A DNA stretch of 64,000 bases from JAKAVN01 sp963734845. GTDB taxonomy: Bacteria; Desulfobacterota; Binatia; Binatales; Binataceae. The first letter of the stretch is position 1. Every line of letters starts with the position of its first letter. Location of the stretch: positions 1 through 64,000 of the forward strand of contig CAVTIS010000016.1 of the NCBI GenBank assembly GCA_963734845.1, written 5' to 3'. A program made the position numbers and the translations under genes. Below the pieces are notes generated by a model. It did not search any database, was not told the origin of the DNA, and saw nothing but the letters and a program-made list of their open reading frames with translations. Shown piece after piece: positions 26,753 through 36,788 of the stretch.

Positions 26753-27661
26753 GTGCACCTGGACGAGATGCAGAAGACGGTCACTGCGGATCGAAACCGC
26801 CTCCTGATCGTGCTCGCAGTGACGGCGCTCTATTGCGGCGCCGAATTCATCGGCGGGTACTATTCGAACAGCCTCGCGCTGATTTCCGACGCGGTCCACG
26901 TGCTAACCGACATCGCGGCGCTCTGTCTCGCCTTGCTCACGCTTTGGATATCGACCCGTCCGGCGAGCGGCGACAAGACCTATGGCTACCTGCGCGCCGA
27001 AATTCTCGGCGCACTCGCCAATGGCGTATTCCTGTGGCTGCTGGTTATCTTCATCTGGGTCGAGGCCATCGAGCGCCTGCGCTATCCCCATCCCGTCGCG
27101 GGGCTCGCCGTAATCGCGATCGCCACGGCCGGCCTGGGCGTTAACGGTTTTTCGGCCTGGGTTACGCATTCCGCCGGCGCCGGCGAAGAGGGCCGTCCCG
27201 GGATCGCGGTACGCGCGGTGTTTGTTCACGTCATCTCCGACCTGATCGGCACCTTCGGCGTGATGCTGGCGGGCGGGCTGGTATACGTCTTCGGATGGAG
27301 TCAGGCGGACGCGTTAGTGAGCCTTCTGATCGGCGCGCTGGTGCTCTACAGCTCGTGGGGCCTGGTGCGCGAGGGCGTCGACATCCTGATGGAATCGGTG
27401 CCCGCGCATATCGACCTCGAAGAGCTACGCCACGATTTGCTCGCGGTCCGCGATACCGAGGAAGTCCACGACCTCCACGTCTGGTGCCTGGCGAGCCGCC
27501 AGTTCGCGCTCTCGGCGCATGCGGTGGTCGCGCGCGAGGCCGACCAGGACCGCGTGCTGTCGGAAATGTCGGCGATGCTCGAGCGGAAGTTCAACATCCG
27601 GCACATGACGGTGCAGCTCGAGCGCGACAACCGCCGCGCCAGCGAGCCCGAGCATTTCTGA
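26753..27661 (+). CDS. Cation diffusion facilitator family efflux transporter
   Basis: An inner-membrane antiporter exporting divalent metals, most often Zn, Co or Cd, in exchange for protons. The 302-residue protein has six predicted membrane helices. The metal-site motifs are in helix 2 (HVLTD) and helix 5 (HVISD), the HxxxD pattern typical of zinc transporters of the CzcD/ZitB branch. The C-terminal cytosolic domain has the HDLHVW motif. It may start at GTG 26753 or at ATG 26768. It sits far from the zinc-uptake operon at 50 kb but would oppose its action. Confidence 0.92.
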   Translation: MHLDEMQKTVTADRNRLLIVLAVTALYCGAEFIGGYYSNSLALISDAVHVLTDIAALCLALLTLWISTRPASGDKTYGYLRAEILGALANGVFLWLLVIFIWVEAIERLRYPHPVAGLAVIAIATAGLGVNGFSAWVTHSAGAGEEGRPGIAVRAVFVHVISDLIGTFGVMLAGGLVYVFGWSQADALVSLLIGALVLYSSWGLVREGVDILMESVPAHIDLEELRHDLLAVRDTEEVHDLHVWCLASRQFALSAHAVVAREADQDRVLSEMSAMLERKFNIRHMTVQLERDNRRASEPEHF

Positions 27662-27746
27662 ATCATGCGCGCGAGGAGTTTCACAAGGAGTTTCAATCGA
27701 GAGCTTTGCTGTGGTCGAGATGTCAGTCCGGCGCAAATCGAACGGC

Positions 27747-30700
27747 CTACGCGTTTAATTCGTCGAGCAACGTCTTGGCTTCCCTCAAATCGGCGGTGTC
27801 GAAACCCTCGGTGAACCAGCCGTAGATTTCGGCGAGCACGGCGCGCGCCTCCTCACGCCGACCCTGCTTCGCGAGCAGCCGTGCGAGGCTCGTCGTGGCA
27901 CGCAACTCTATTGATCTCGCACTTTGCCGCCGGGCGATTTCGATCGCGGTGCGGAAACATTGCTCCGCTTCGGCGTCGTTCGGCGGGCTCTGTAGCAGCA
28001 ACAGCTCACCTTTGACGTGATGCAGCGACGGAATGTGGACCTGCGCCCCGGTCTTCGTGACGGAATCGAATCCCTCCTCCAGCACCTGACGTCCCTCCTC
28101 GCACCGTCCGACTTTTCCGAGCCCTGAGGCCAGAAGGCGCGAAACCCGAGGGTCGCTGATAGCGCTCCGACGCATCTCTGCGATGCCCTGCTCGTAGCGC
28201 CCTTGGGCGATCAGGGCCGCGCCATGATTGGTGGTCGCTATTGCCGAAAAGGCCACGAGCCCCAACTTTTCGCTGAGCGCCATAGCCTCTTCAGCGCACT
28301 TCTGTGCGGTTATGCTGTCCCCACGAACCAAGTGGTGTTCGGGCACAGAGCAGGAAGCCTGAGCCAAAACAAAAGGGGCGGAACACCGCAGAGCTACCTC
28401 CATCATCTCGCGCGATTTCGCCCAAGCACGATCCGGATAGCCAAGTCCGTAGAGCACAAAAAACCAATGGGTTAACAAACCTGACCTCTGTGCCTCCAAT
28501 TCCGCCGAAAGGGGTTGCCGCAGGTCGAAAACCGCCATCGCCTTTTCCAAGTGCTCGTTCGCAGGGACCAACTCGCCGAGGAAGTAGAGGATGACCCCGC
28601 GCGCGGTGTTGCCGGCCAGGAACATCGCCGGGTCTTTCGTATCCTTGGCTGCAGCCAGAAGCTCGTCGGCAAGCTCCATAGCCTTATCCAGCTCACGCGT
28701 CGAGTAACGGAATAACCATTGAAGCCAAAGGGGACGGAAGGCGAGAGCAGGGTCGCGGATTTGCGCGCACAACTCGCGCGCCCTCGCATGCACAGGCTCC
28801 AATTCTGCCGCCGCCCAGCCTTTCGCATGCAGAAGACTTGAGCCTAAGACGGATAGCACTGACAGCTCCTGGCGAGCACGTGCGGCGTCGTCGGGCAGAT
28901 GCTTGAGGAACTCCAAAGCACTGGAAAGCCGGGTGATCGCTTCGGGGTAAGCAGAACGGGTTACCGCCTGTCTCCCAGCGCGAGACAGATACTTTACCGC
29001 CTTAAGCGTGTTGGCGCTGTGGCTGTAGTGGTGGGCCAACTCGGTTAGATGGTCGTCGATCCGATCCTTGAACAACGCCTCGATCGCCTCACCCGTGCGC
29101 TCATGCAGGAGCCGGCGGCGATCGATCAGTATGGAGTTGTACGCCACCTCCTGAGTCAGCGCATGCTTGAATGTATATTCCGTTTCTCCCAATGCCGGTT
29201 GCTCGTAGATGAACTCGCCGGCCTGCAAGCTCTTCAGCATCGGCTCCAGCTGATCGTCCGGACTGGCTGTTATCTTCTTGACCACATTTAGCGGCAAGTC
29301 CTTGCCGATGACCGCCAAGGTCTGCAGCAGGCCTTTGTCGGACGCCGGCAGCGCATCGATGCGTGAGGCCAGGATGCCGTGGACGGTGGGTGGGATGCGA
29401 ATCTCGGTCAGCGGTTTGGTCAGCCTGGTGGCGCCATTTAGGACCAGCACACGCTGCTCGACTAGCGCCCGCACGATCTCCTCGATGAAGAAGGGGTTGC
29501 CCTCGGTCTTCTCGATGATCAGCCTTTTGAGAGATTGCAGGCTCGCATCCCCGCCGAGCATCGCGTGAAGCATCTCGTCGCCGCTCTCGCCGCCCAGCGG
29601 ATCGAGGCGCAGTTGCGTATAACAGGCACGGTTGCCCCACTCGTGATGATACTCGGGCCGGTAGTTGACCAACATAATGATGCGTGCGCTTGAGACGCTG
29701 TCCACCAGCAGGTCGAGGAGCTCCTGAGTCTCGGCGTCGATCCAGTGCAGGTCTTCAAAGATCACCACCAGCGGTTGCTTGAGGCTCTCGCGGATGATGA
29801 TGCGCTTGACCGCCTCCAGCGTGCGCCGACGCCGTATCTGCGCATCCATCATCGCCAGTGAGGCGCCCGCGCCCGCGATACCCAGCAGGCTCAGGATGTA
29901 GGGCAGCGTCTCCGCGAGAGCCGGGTCGAGACCACGCGCTTTAGCCTCGACCTTCTCGGATCGCCGACTGTCGTCGTCATCGTCGGCGATCTCGAAATAG
30001 CTCTTGAGCAGCTCGATCACCGGCAGCCAGGCTGAGGCTTTGCCGTGCGAGACCGAGTACGCCTCCAGCACTTTGCATCCGTCCGGGATAGTGGCCTTGA
30101 ACTCGTACATCAGGCGCGACTTGCCCGCGCCCGCCTCGCCGACCGCCGCAACGATCTGTCCGTGTCCAGCGCTGGCCTGCTCCAACGCGCCGGCCAACTC
30201 CGCCATCTCGCGCTCGCGTCCGACGAACCGCGTCAGCCCGCGCCGCGCCGCCAACTCGAAGTGACTGCGCAGCGGCCCGGCGCTTACCACCTCGTACACG
30301 TTGATCGGCTCGCTCAGACCTTTGACCTCCGTTCGGCCCAGGTCGCGGAAGGTGAAATATCCCTCGCACAGTCGCTGCGTCGCCTCGCTCACCGCGATCG
30401 AACCCGCCGGCGCCGACGTTTGCATCCGCGCCGCCAGATTCGTCACATGACCGACCGGCGTGTATTCGGTGTGCCCTCCGGTTTCGATCGTCCGCACCAC
30501 CACCTCGCCCGTGTTCACCCCCACGCGGGCTTCAGCAGGAATCTTGCCCTCCGTGCGCAGACGGTCTGCATAGAGACGCAGCTCCTCCTGCATCGCCAAT
30601 GCCGCATGAAGTGCGCGTTGCGGATGGTCCTCATGGGCCACCGGCGCGCCGAACAAAGCGAATATGCCGTCTCCGGTGGACTGCGCGACGTAGCCGCCGT

Positions 30701-31091
30701 AGCGATGCACCGCCGCCATCATAAGCTGCAGTACCGGGTCGACGACCGCGCGCGCGTCCTCGGGATCCAGATCGCGCATCAGCTCCGTCGAGCCCTTGAT
30801 GTCGGCGAACAAGGCGGTAACTGTCTTGCGCTCGCCCTCGGGTACGTCGTGAGATTCGGCCGGCGCGCCGAGAGCGATAGAGTCCTTTTCAGGTCGTGCC
30901 GGTTGAGCTGCTCCAGAAGAACTTGCCGCAACAGGGACGGCCCCGAGCGCAGCGGCGCACTCGATGCAGAACTTTGCGCCCGCCCTATTTGAGGTCCCAC
31001 ACGAGGGGCAGCGCAGCGCTAATGGCGCTGCGCACCCGTCGCAGAACTTCGCCCCGTCGGGATTTTCTGAGCCGCACTTAAAGCAGCGCAT
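27747..31091 (-). CDS. Class III nucleotide cyclase / AAA ATPase / TPR regulator with N-terminal zinc ribbons
   Basis: A large cytosolic signalling protein of 1114 residues. It begins with two zinc ribbons (four CxxC pairs in residues 1-50). A class III cyclase domain follows (about 85-265), with metal-binding Asp in FADIKGST, a second Asp in TGDGIF, and the Asn/Arg pair of NLAARM. The ATPase has Walker A GEAGAGKS and Walker B LVVIFEDLHW. The C-terminal half has TPR-like helical repeats. This architecture occurs in multi-domain adenylate/guanylate cyclase-type regulators whose inputs are mostly unknown. I chose the ATG at 31091 because the first ribbon begins there. It is last in a minus-strand run of housekeeping genes. 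Confidence 0.9.
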   Translation of the reverse strand: MRCFKCGSENPDGAKFCDGCAAPLALRCPSCGTSNRAGAKFCIECAAALGAVPVAASSSGAAQPARPEKDSIALGAPAESHDVPEGERKTVTALFADIKGSTELMRDLDPEDARAVVDPVLQLMMAAVHRYGGYVAQSTGDGIFALFGAPVAHEDHPQRALHAALAMQEELRLYADRLRTEGKIPAEARVGVNTGEVVVRTIETGGHTEYTPVGHVTNLAARMQTSAPAGSIAVSEATQRLCEGYFTFRDLGRTEVKGLSEPINVYEVVSAGPLRSHFELAARRGLTRFVGREREMAELAGALEQASAGHGQIVAAVGEAGAGKSRLMYEFKATIPDGCKVLEAYSVSHGKASAWLPVIELLKSYFEIADDDDDSRRSEKVEAKARGLDPALAETLPYILSLLGIAGAGASLAMMDAQIRRRRTLEAVKRIIIRESLKQPLVVIFEDLHWIDAETQELLDLLVDSVSSARIIMLVNYRPEYHHEWGNRACYTQLRLDPLGGESGDEMLHAMLGGDASLQSLKRLIIEKTEGNPFFIEEIVRALVEQRVLVLNGATRLTKPLTEIRIPPTVHGILASRIDALPASDKGLLQTLAVIGKDLPLNVVKKITASPDDQLEPMLKSLQAGEFIYEQPALGETEYTFKHALTQEVAYNSILIDRRRLLHERTGEAIEALFKDRIDDHLTELAHHYSHSANTLKAVKYLSRAGRQAVTRSAYPEAITRLSSALEFLKHLPDDAARARQELSVLSVLGSSLLHAKGWAAAELEPVHARARELCAQIRDPALAFRPLWLQWLFRYSTRELDKAMELADELLAAAKDTKDPAMFLAGNTARGVILYFLGELVPANEHLEKAMAVFDLRQPLSAELEAQRSGLLTHWFFVLYGLGYPDRAWAKSREMMEVALRCSAPFVLAQASCSVPEHHLVRGDSITAQKCAEEAMALSEKLGLVAFSAIATTNHGAALIAQGRYEQGIAEMRRSAISDPRVSRLLASGLGKVGRCEEGRQVLEEGFDSVTKTGAQVHIPSLHHVKGELLLLQSPPNDAEAEQCFRTAIEIARRQSARSIELRATTSLARLLAKQGRREEARAVLAEIYGWFTEGFDTADLREAKTLLDELNA

Positions 31092-31158
31092 CGAATCACC
31101 CGAAGACCAGACGACTGGTCCATCTTGTATCACTCAGCGCAAGGAAGGGGCAGCTAGT

Positions 31159-31839
31159 TTAACCAGCCGTTTTTCCGCCACCCGCCAGATGCTCGGTGAG
31201 GTCCAGGGCGACCGGACGCCATCGCGCAATGCGCAAATCCGCGCCATCCGGCTCCTCTTTCAGAATGTGGATCGATCCGAGATCGATGTGCGGCTCAAAT
31301 ACGCCCGTCAACTGGCGCACCACCGCGCGAATCACGCCGCGATGCGCGACCAGCAGCGCGTTCGCACCGGCGCGGCCGCTCGCATGCGCGTCGTGCCAGA
31401 CCCGAAGCATTCGCACGGTCCCGCGCGCCACGCGCGCCACGAACCCTGCCCTGCTCTCGCCTTCGGGATAGACGAAGTCAGACGCTAGCCGGTTGGCATT
31501 CCAGCGCCGGAACTCTTGGGGATAGCGCTCGGCGATCTCATCCGCCGTCAAGCCCTCGAACAGGCCGAAGTCGACCTCGACCAACTCCTCAATCGTAATC
31601 GCCGCCGCGTCCTCGCCCGCGATGATCCGTGCACCTTCAGCCGCGCGAATCAGCGGGCTGGTGAAGACCGGGGAGAAACCGTCTGCCCCGTCGCGGGCCA
31701 TAAGCCATTCGCGCGCCGCACGCATCTGGCGGCGGCCCAACTCGGACAACGCGACATCGGTGCGGCCATAGTAACGGATGCTTGAGTTGCCGACGGTCTC
31801 GCCGTGGCGCACCAGCACCAACTGCGCCGGCCCGGTCAT
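31159..31839 (-). CDS. Histidine phosphatase family protein
   Basis: A phosphoglycerate-mutase-like phosphatase of 226 residues. The phosphohistidine motif is LVRHGET near the N-terminus, followed by YYGRTDVALSELG. The second His is in LLVAHRGV, and the acid is in VEVDFGLFEGLT. The sequence is closest in style to GpmB/CobC (alpha-ribazole phosphatase) members, but no cobalamin genes are nearby, so the substrate is open. The ATG at 31839 lies just after the DUF1015 stop at 31844; a longer start would overlap that gene. Confidence 0.88.
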   Translation of the reverse strand: MTGPAQLVLVRHGETVGNSSIRYYGRTDVALSELGRRQMRAAREWLMARDGADGFSPVFTSPLIRAAEGARIIAGEDAAAITIEELVEVDFGLFEGLTADEIAERYPQEFRRWNANRLASDFVYPEGESRAGFVARVARGTVRMLRVWHDAHASGRAGANALLVAHRGVIRAVVRQLTGVFEPHIDLGSIHILKEEPDGADLRIARWRPVALDLTEHLAGGGKTAG

Positions 31840-31843
31840 CGCG

Positions 31844-33154
31844 TCAGGGTTTTGCTGGTGCGGCGTCGTCGAGCGCATTGAGCACCAGGCCGGTCAACAG
31901 CTTGGGATAGAAGTAGGTCGATTTCTCCGGCATCACGGCGCCCGCATCGCTGACCGCCTCGACGTCGCCGATCGCCGGCGGATTCATCAGGAAGGCGCCA
32001 CTGGCGCTGCCCGGCCTGACGCTCCCGAGCGCGGCAAGCGCGTCGATCGTATATTCGATAAGGCCGCCGGACTTTATCTGCTGGGGCGTGATCTCGAAGA
32101 TTCGCTCCAGCACCAACGCATGCAGCACACTTACGTCGAGCCGCTGCACGGCCGGCGGCGCCCCCGGCATCGCGTCCGCCATCGCGCGCGAATCCTTGAG
32201 CCGCAGGAGCCGCAGCTTGACCCGATCGCCACCAAGCGCGACCGCGATCGCGCCCTGCCCCGCCTTCGCCAGCGCCGCGCGCATTGCATCCGAGCTGCTG
32301 AACTCATCGACCTCGAACAGCGGCGCCACCCGCGAGTCGAACGACGCTATCGTCTCGGGGTCCAGCCGCCGCGCCACGCGATACGTCGGCAGGATCACCA
32401 GGCCCGGATCGTCGCAGGCGACCAGCGTCATCATCGTATAGTCATAGGGCTGCGCAGCTGCCGGATCGCGCTCGGCGGCGCGCCGGCGCCGGCGATATTC
32501 GAGCGCGGTCTCGTAGCGATGGTGTCCATCGGCGATGAAGATGCGCGGGCCTTCGAGTTCGTCCTGAATTGCCGCGATTGCGGCTTCGTCTTCGACCAGG
32601 CGCAATTGGTTGCGGATGCCGAGGTCGTCGGTGACTTCCAGCAGAGGCTCGTGCGCCGCAAGCTCGGCCGTGATCGCGGCGAGGGCAGGATGCTTGCCGG
32701 CGTAGAGGCCGAACACCGAGCTCACGTTGGTGTTGAGCGCAGTCAGCAGCTCGAGCCGGTCCTGTTTGGCGGCGGGGAAAGTCCGCTCGTGCGGCAGGAT
32801 TCGCCCCGCGCTGAACTCCTCCAGCCGGATGCGCACGATGAGACCGTCGCGCCGGAGAAGACGCCCCTCGATCTCGAAGAACTGCGAGTACAAATAAATA
32901 GCGGGCCGGGCAGCGCGCTTGAGCATGCCTTCGCTGAGCCATTCGCCGAGCGTACGCGACGCCGACGCGTAGCGATCCGGATCGCGATTGAGTTCCAGAC
33001 GGACGACATTGTAGAGACTGCGCGCGTAGAGGGCGTCCTGGCGCGCTCTGTCAATCAGGTCGTACGGCGGCGCCACCAGGTTGCTTAGCACGCCGGCTCG
33101 CTCGGGATCGTAGAGCAGCCCCGCAAACGGTTCGATTCGGCGCGTCATCGGCAT
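31844..33154 (-). CDS. DUF1015 family protein
   Basis: A 436-residue protein of a widespread family with no agreed function. Recognised from the N-terminal FAGLLYDPERAG, VAPPYDLID, the LPHERTFPAAKQDRL block and the hallmark FIADGHHRYETAL. No signal peptide or membrane segment is seen, so it is probably cytosolic. It lies between the tsaC-like gene and the phosphatase with very short gaps, implying cotranscription. Confidence 0.9.
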   Translation of the reverse strand: MPMTRRIEPFAGLLYDPERAGVLSNLVAPPYDLIDRARQDALYARSLYNVVRLELNRDPDRYASASRTLGEWLSEGMLKRAARPAIYLYSQFFEIEGRLLRRDGLIVRIRLEEFSAGRILPHERTFPAAKQDRLELLTALNTNVSSVFGLYAGKHPALAAITAELAAHEPLLEVTDDLGIRNQLRLVEDEAAIAAIQDELEGPRIFIADGHHRYETALEYRRRRRAAERDPAAAQPYDYTMMTLVACDDPGLVILPTYRVARRLDPETIASFDSRVAPLFEVDEFSSSDAMRAALAKAGQGAIAVALGGDRVKLRLLRLKDSRAMADAMPGAPPAVQRLDVSVLHALVLERIFEITPQQIKSGGLIEYTIDALAALGSVRPGSASGAFLMNPPAIGDVEAVSDAGAVMPEKSTYFYPKLLTGLVLNALDDAAPAKP

Positions 33155-33164
33155 CGTTCAAGCC

Positions 33165-33791
33165 TCATTTCGATAAGCCGCTCTCAAGTGCGGCGGCCAA
33201 CTGGCGCTCGGTCACCGCCCCCGGGCGCAGTATGCGTATCCCGCTGCGATCCACGGCTACGACGGTGCTCGGCGAACCCCCGGCGAGCGCTCCACCCTCA
33301 ACGAATACTTTAATTTTACAAGCGAACGCACGTCGCGCCATTTCGATTTCCGAGGCCGGCGGCTCGCCGGCGAGATTGGCGCTGGTCGCGGTCAGCGGGC
33401 CTCGAAGTCCGGCCGCGAGCGCGCGGGCAATCGGATGCGACGAGACCCGCACGCCAACTCCGCCGTCGGCGCCGACAAGCGGCGCGGGAATTTCCGCGCG
33501 CGCAGGCAGCACCAGGGTCAGAGGGCCCGGCCAGAACGCCTGGGCCAGGACGCGCGCCTGTGCTGGCACCTCGCGCGCGACTGCGAAGGCCATCGCCGTG
33601 TCGGCCGCGATCAGCGCTACCGGCTTGCCGGGCTCGCGGCCTTTGATCGCGAACAACCGGTCGAGGGCGCGTAATGAGAGCGCGTCCACGCCGAGCGCAT
33701 AGAAGGTTTCCGTCGGGTAGACGATCGCCTCGCCCGCCGCCAGAGCCGCCAGCGCATCGGCGATGGCTACGGAATTCTTTTCAGCCACCAC
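33165..33791 (-). CDS. tsaC: L-threonylcarbamoyladenylate synthase (TsaC/YrdC/Sua5 family)
   Basis: Makes threonylcarbamoyl-AMP from threonine, bicarbonate and ATP for the t6A tRNA modification. The 208-residue protein has YPTETFYALGVDA, the KxR-type IKGREPGKPVALI motif and SANLAGEPP. It is the short form without the C-terminal Sua5 domain. It sits between purD and the DUF1015 gene with a short spacer, in a minus-strand housekeeping run. Confidence 0.93.
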   Translation of the reverse strand: MVAEKNSVAIADALAALAAGEAIVYPTETFYALGVDALSLRALDRLFAIKGREPGKPVALIAADTAMAFAVAREVPAQARVLAQAFWPGPLTLVLPARAEIPAPLVGADGGVGVRVSSHPIARALAAGLRGPLTATSANLAGEPPASEIEMARRAFACKIKVFVEGGALAGGSPSTVVAVDRSGIRILRPGAVTERQLAAALESGLSK

Positions 33792-33803
33792 GACGCGTTC
33801 CGA

Positions 33804-35123
33804 TCATAACGGCATGCGTTCGAGCGCGCGGCGAGCGATATCGCGGCGCATCTGCATGCCGTCGAACTCGATCATCGCGGCGGCTTCGTAGGATGCGGCG
33901 ACGGCGCGGCGCAAATCGGCCGCCATCGCGGTAACGACCAACACGCGGCCGCCGTCGGACACCAATCGCCCCTCATGCGTCGCGGTCCCCGCATGAAAAA
34001 CCTTCACCCGGGTCTTTTGCAGCGCCCATCGCACCTTTGCCTGCGACGGCTCGGCACCGTCGATCCTTTCAAGTCCGCTTATCGCGACCCCCTTGCGATA
34101 CTCGCCCGGATATCCGCCCGAGGCCAGCACCACCGCAGCCGCGGCGCGCGGCGAAAGCCTGATCTTCAGATTCTTCAGCCGGCCCTCAGCGCAGGCGAGC
34201 AGCGTTTCGGCGAGGTCGCCCTCGAAACGCATCATCAGCGGCTCGCATTCAGGATCGCCGAAGCGCACGTTGTATTCGAGCACCTTGATTCGATCGCCAT
34301 CGACCATCAATCCGACGAACATCACGCCGCGAAATGGCGTGCCGCGCGCGCGCATCGCGCCGAGCGTCGGCGCCACCACCTCGTCCATCACGCGCGCCTC
34401 GAGCGCCGCGCCGAAATGCGGCACCGGCGTATACGCGCCCATCCCGCCGGTGTTGGGACCGCGGTCCCCGTCGAACGCAGCCTTGTGATCCTGCACCGAG
34501 CCGAGCGCGACCGCGTTTTCGCCGTCGCAGAGCGCAAAGAACGAAACTTCCTCACCCTCGAGCCACTCTTCGATCACGACCCTCGCGCCCGCCGCGCCAA
34601 AGAGCCTGCGTTCCATCGCGTCGTCGATCGCGGTCAGTGCGGACCCGGCGTCCTCGCAGACGACCACGCCCTTGCCGAGCGCAAGACCGTCCGCCTTGAC
34701 CACCATCGGGCCGCTATGCGCGCGGACCCATCGGCGCGCCGCGTCCGCCTCGTCGAAAACTTCGAAGCTCGCAGTCGGTACACCGGCCTCGCGCATCACG
34801 GCCTTGGCGAAGGCCTTGCTCGCCTCCAATTGTGCGGCGCCCCTGGTCGGGCCGAAAATTCTGAGTCCCGCGCGATCGAACTCATCGACGATTCCCGCGG
34901 CCAGCGGATCTTCGGGGCCGACCACGGTAAGGTCGATGGTCTCTTTGCGCACGAAGTCGGCCAGCCCGGCGAAATCGTTCTGCGCCACCGGGATTATCTT
35001 CGCAAGTTGCGCGATGCCCGGATTGCCGCCGGCGCAATAGAGCTTGCGCGCCGTCTCGCTCTGGTTGAGCCGCCAGAGCAATGCGTGCTCGCGCCCGCCC
35101 TTGCCGATAACCAGTACTTTCAT
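33804..35123 (-). CDS. purD: Phosphoribosylamine--glycine ligase (GAR synthetase)
   Basis: Catalyses the second step of de novo purine synthesis, joining glycine to phosphoribosylamine with ATP. The 439-residue protein begins MKVLVIGKGGREHAL and has the VGPEDPLAAGIVDEF, KADGLALGKGVVV and RFGDPECE motifs of this ATP-grasp enzyme. The start at 35123 matches the family N-terminus exactly; an upstream in-frame start would add eight unconserved residues. purH lies 98 bases upstream on the same strand. Confidence 0.97.
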   Translation of the reverse strand: MKVLVIGKGGREHALLWRLNQSETARKLYCAGGNPGIAQLAKIIPVAQNDFAGLADFVRKETIDLTVVGPEDPLAAGIVDEFDRAGLRIFGPTRGAAQLEASKAFAKAVMREAGVPTASFEVFDEADAARRWVRAHSGPMVVKADGLALGKGVVVCEDAGSALTAIDDAMERRLFGAAGARVVIEEWLEGEEVSFFALCDGENAVALGSVQDHKAAFDGDRGPNTGGMGAYTPVPHFGAALEARVMDEVVAPTLGAMRARGTPFRGVMFVGLMVDGDRIKVLEYNVRFGDPECEPLMMRFEGDLAETLLACAEGRLKNLKIRLSPRAAAAVVLASGGYPGEYRKGVAISGLERIDGAEPSQAKVRWALQKTRVKVFHAGTATHEGRLVSDGGRVLVVTAMAADLRRAVAASYEAAAMIEFDGMQMRRDIARRALERMPL

Positions 35124-35221
35124 CAGGCCACTTTCATCGAGCAGCAACCGTCAGGCAGCAACCGCCTGATAGGCGGCCGCTGGGCAGACGCACTCCGGAA
35201 TTCCATCCTAGTGTGCAGGCT

Positions 35222-36787
35222 TCAGTGCCGGAAGTGGCGCACTCCGGTAAAGACCATCGCCAGGCCATGCGCGTCGGCGGCCGCAATGACGTCGGAGTCG
35301 CGCATCGCACCGCCTGGTTGCACAATCGCCGTGGCGCCAGCCTCAGCGGCGAGCGCCGGCCCGTCCGGGAAAGGAAACAGGGCCTCCGAGACCAGCACCG
35401 AATCTTTAAGTGATACTTTAAGCCGCGCCGCCTTTTCGCGCGCCGCGTATAACGGGTCGATTCGCGAGGTTGCTCCCCCGCCGACTGCCAGCGTTCGATC
35501 CTCGGTGACGAAGGCTATGGCGTTGGACTTGATGTGCTTGCAGACCCGGATGCCGAATTCCATCGCGCGGAGTTCTGCGGCGCTCGGCGCGCGCCGGGTC
35601 ACGACCTTACCCTCGCGTGGGTCTTCGAGGCTGAGGTCGGGCGTCTGCACCAGCAGGCCGCCGACGATGCGCTTGAGGTCGAGGTCCTCGCGCCGCACGG
35701 CCTCGGGATGAAAACGCATCACGCGCCGGTTCTTTTTCTTGCGCAGAAACTCAAGCACGCCCGGCGCGAAGGCGTTTCCGATCAAAACCTCGGTGAACAA
35801 TTCGTCGACGGCCTTGGCGAACGGCAGGTCCCACGGGCGGTTGGCGATGATTATTCCGCCGAAGGGCGAGTCGGGGTCGGTCGCAAACGCTTTCTCCCAG
35901 GCCTCGAGCAGCGTCGCGCCGACGCCCACGCCGCACGGCGTGTTGTGCTTGAGGATCGCGACCACGGCGTCGCTGTAACCAGTGAAATCGATCATCAGGT
36001 TGACCGCAGAGCTGATGTCGAAGACGTTGTTAAAGGAAAGCTCGCGCCCGTGAAGCTGTTCGGCGATTTCAAGGAAACGCCCATAAAGCGCGCCCACCTG
36101 ATGCGGATTCTCGCCGTAGCGAAGCATCTGCTCGCGCGGCAGCGAGAGGCTGAAGGTCTCGCCCAGTGGCTGACGCGCGCCCTCTTCGATCGCGCCCAGG
36201 TAGTTCGAGATCGCGCAGTCATAGGCGGTCACGTGCGCAAACGCCTTGCGCGCCAGACGCCATCGCGTCTCCCGCGAAAGCGTTCCTCCGCTCCCCGCAA
36301 GCTCCTCGGCGAGGGCCGAATAGTCGGCCGGATCGACCACCACCGCGACGTCGTTCCAGTTCTTGGCCGCCGCGCGCACCAGCGTCGGGCCGCCGATGTC
36401 AATATTCTCGATCGCGTCGTCGAGGGTCACGCCGGCGCGCGCGACCGTGCGTTCGAAGGGATAGAAGTTGACCACCACGAGATCGATCGGCTCGATCCCA
36501 TGCTCGCGCATCTGGCGTTGATGATTTTCGTCGGCGCGCCGCGCCAAGATGCCGCCGTGAATCTTCGGATGGAGCGTCTTGACCCGTCCGTCGAGCATCT
36601 CGGGCGAACCCGTGAAGTTCTCGACTCCGCGAACCTTGACGCCGTCCGCTTCAAGAGCCGCCGCGGTGCCGCCAGTTGAGACGACCTCGACGCCGCGCGC
36701 CGCCAGCGCGCGCGCGAATTCGACCAGTCCCGCCTTGTCCGAGACGCCGAGCAGCGCCCGGGTGATTTTTACCGCGCCGGTTTCCAT
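35222..36787 (-). CDS. purH: Bifunctional AICAR transformylase / IMP cyclohydrolase
   Basis: Performs the last two steps of IMP synthesis. The 521-residue length is normal. The N-terminal cyclohydrolase domain (1-200) shows LLGVSDKAG, STGGTAAAL and HPKIHGGILARR. The transformylase domain has LRYGENPHQ, KHNTPCGVGVG, the FAPGVLEFLRKKKNRR segment and C-terminal ATAIVQPGGAMRDSD. One base separates its start from the stop of alr, indicating cotranscription. Confidence 0.97.
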   Translation of the reverse strand: METGAVKITRALLGVSDKAGLVEFARALAARGVEVVSTGGTAAALEADGVKVRGVENFTGSPEMLDGRVKTLHPKIHGGILARRADENHQRQMREHGIEPIDLVVVNFYPFERTVARAGVTLDDAIENIDIGGPTLVRAAAKNWNDVAVVVDPADYSALAEELAGSGGTLSRETRWRLARKAFAHVTAYDCAISNYLGAIEEGARQPLGETFSLSLPREQMLRYGENPHQVGALYGRFLEIAEQLHGRELSFNNVFDISSAVNLMIDFTGYSDAVVAILKHNTPCGVGVGATLLEAWEKAFATDPDSPFGGIIIANRPWDLPFAKAVDELFTEVLIGNAFAPGVLEFLRKKKNRRVMRFHPEAVRREDLDLKRIVGGLLVQTPDLSLEDPREGKVVTRRAPSAAELRAMEFGIRVCKHIKSNAIAFVTEDRTLAVGGGATSRIDPLYAAREKAARLKVSLKDSVLVSEALFPFPDGPALAAEAGATAIVQPGGAMRDSDVIAAADAHGLAMVFTGVRHFRH

Positions 36788-36788
36788 C

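Noticed and set aside
31778..33088. Plus-strand open frame of 436 codons opposite the DUF1015 gene
   Set aside because: The minus strand carries the recognisable DUF1015 protein; the plus-strand product has no family motif and is Arg/His-rich.
33975..35711. Long plus-strand open frame of 578 codons over purD and purH
   Set aside because: It is antisense to two clearly conserved purine genes and has low-complexity Arg-rich composition typical of GC-rich shadow frames.
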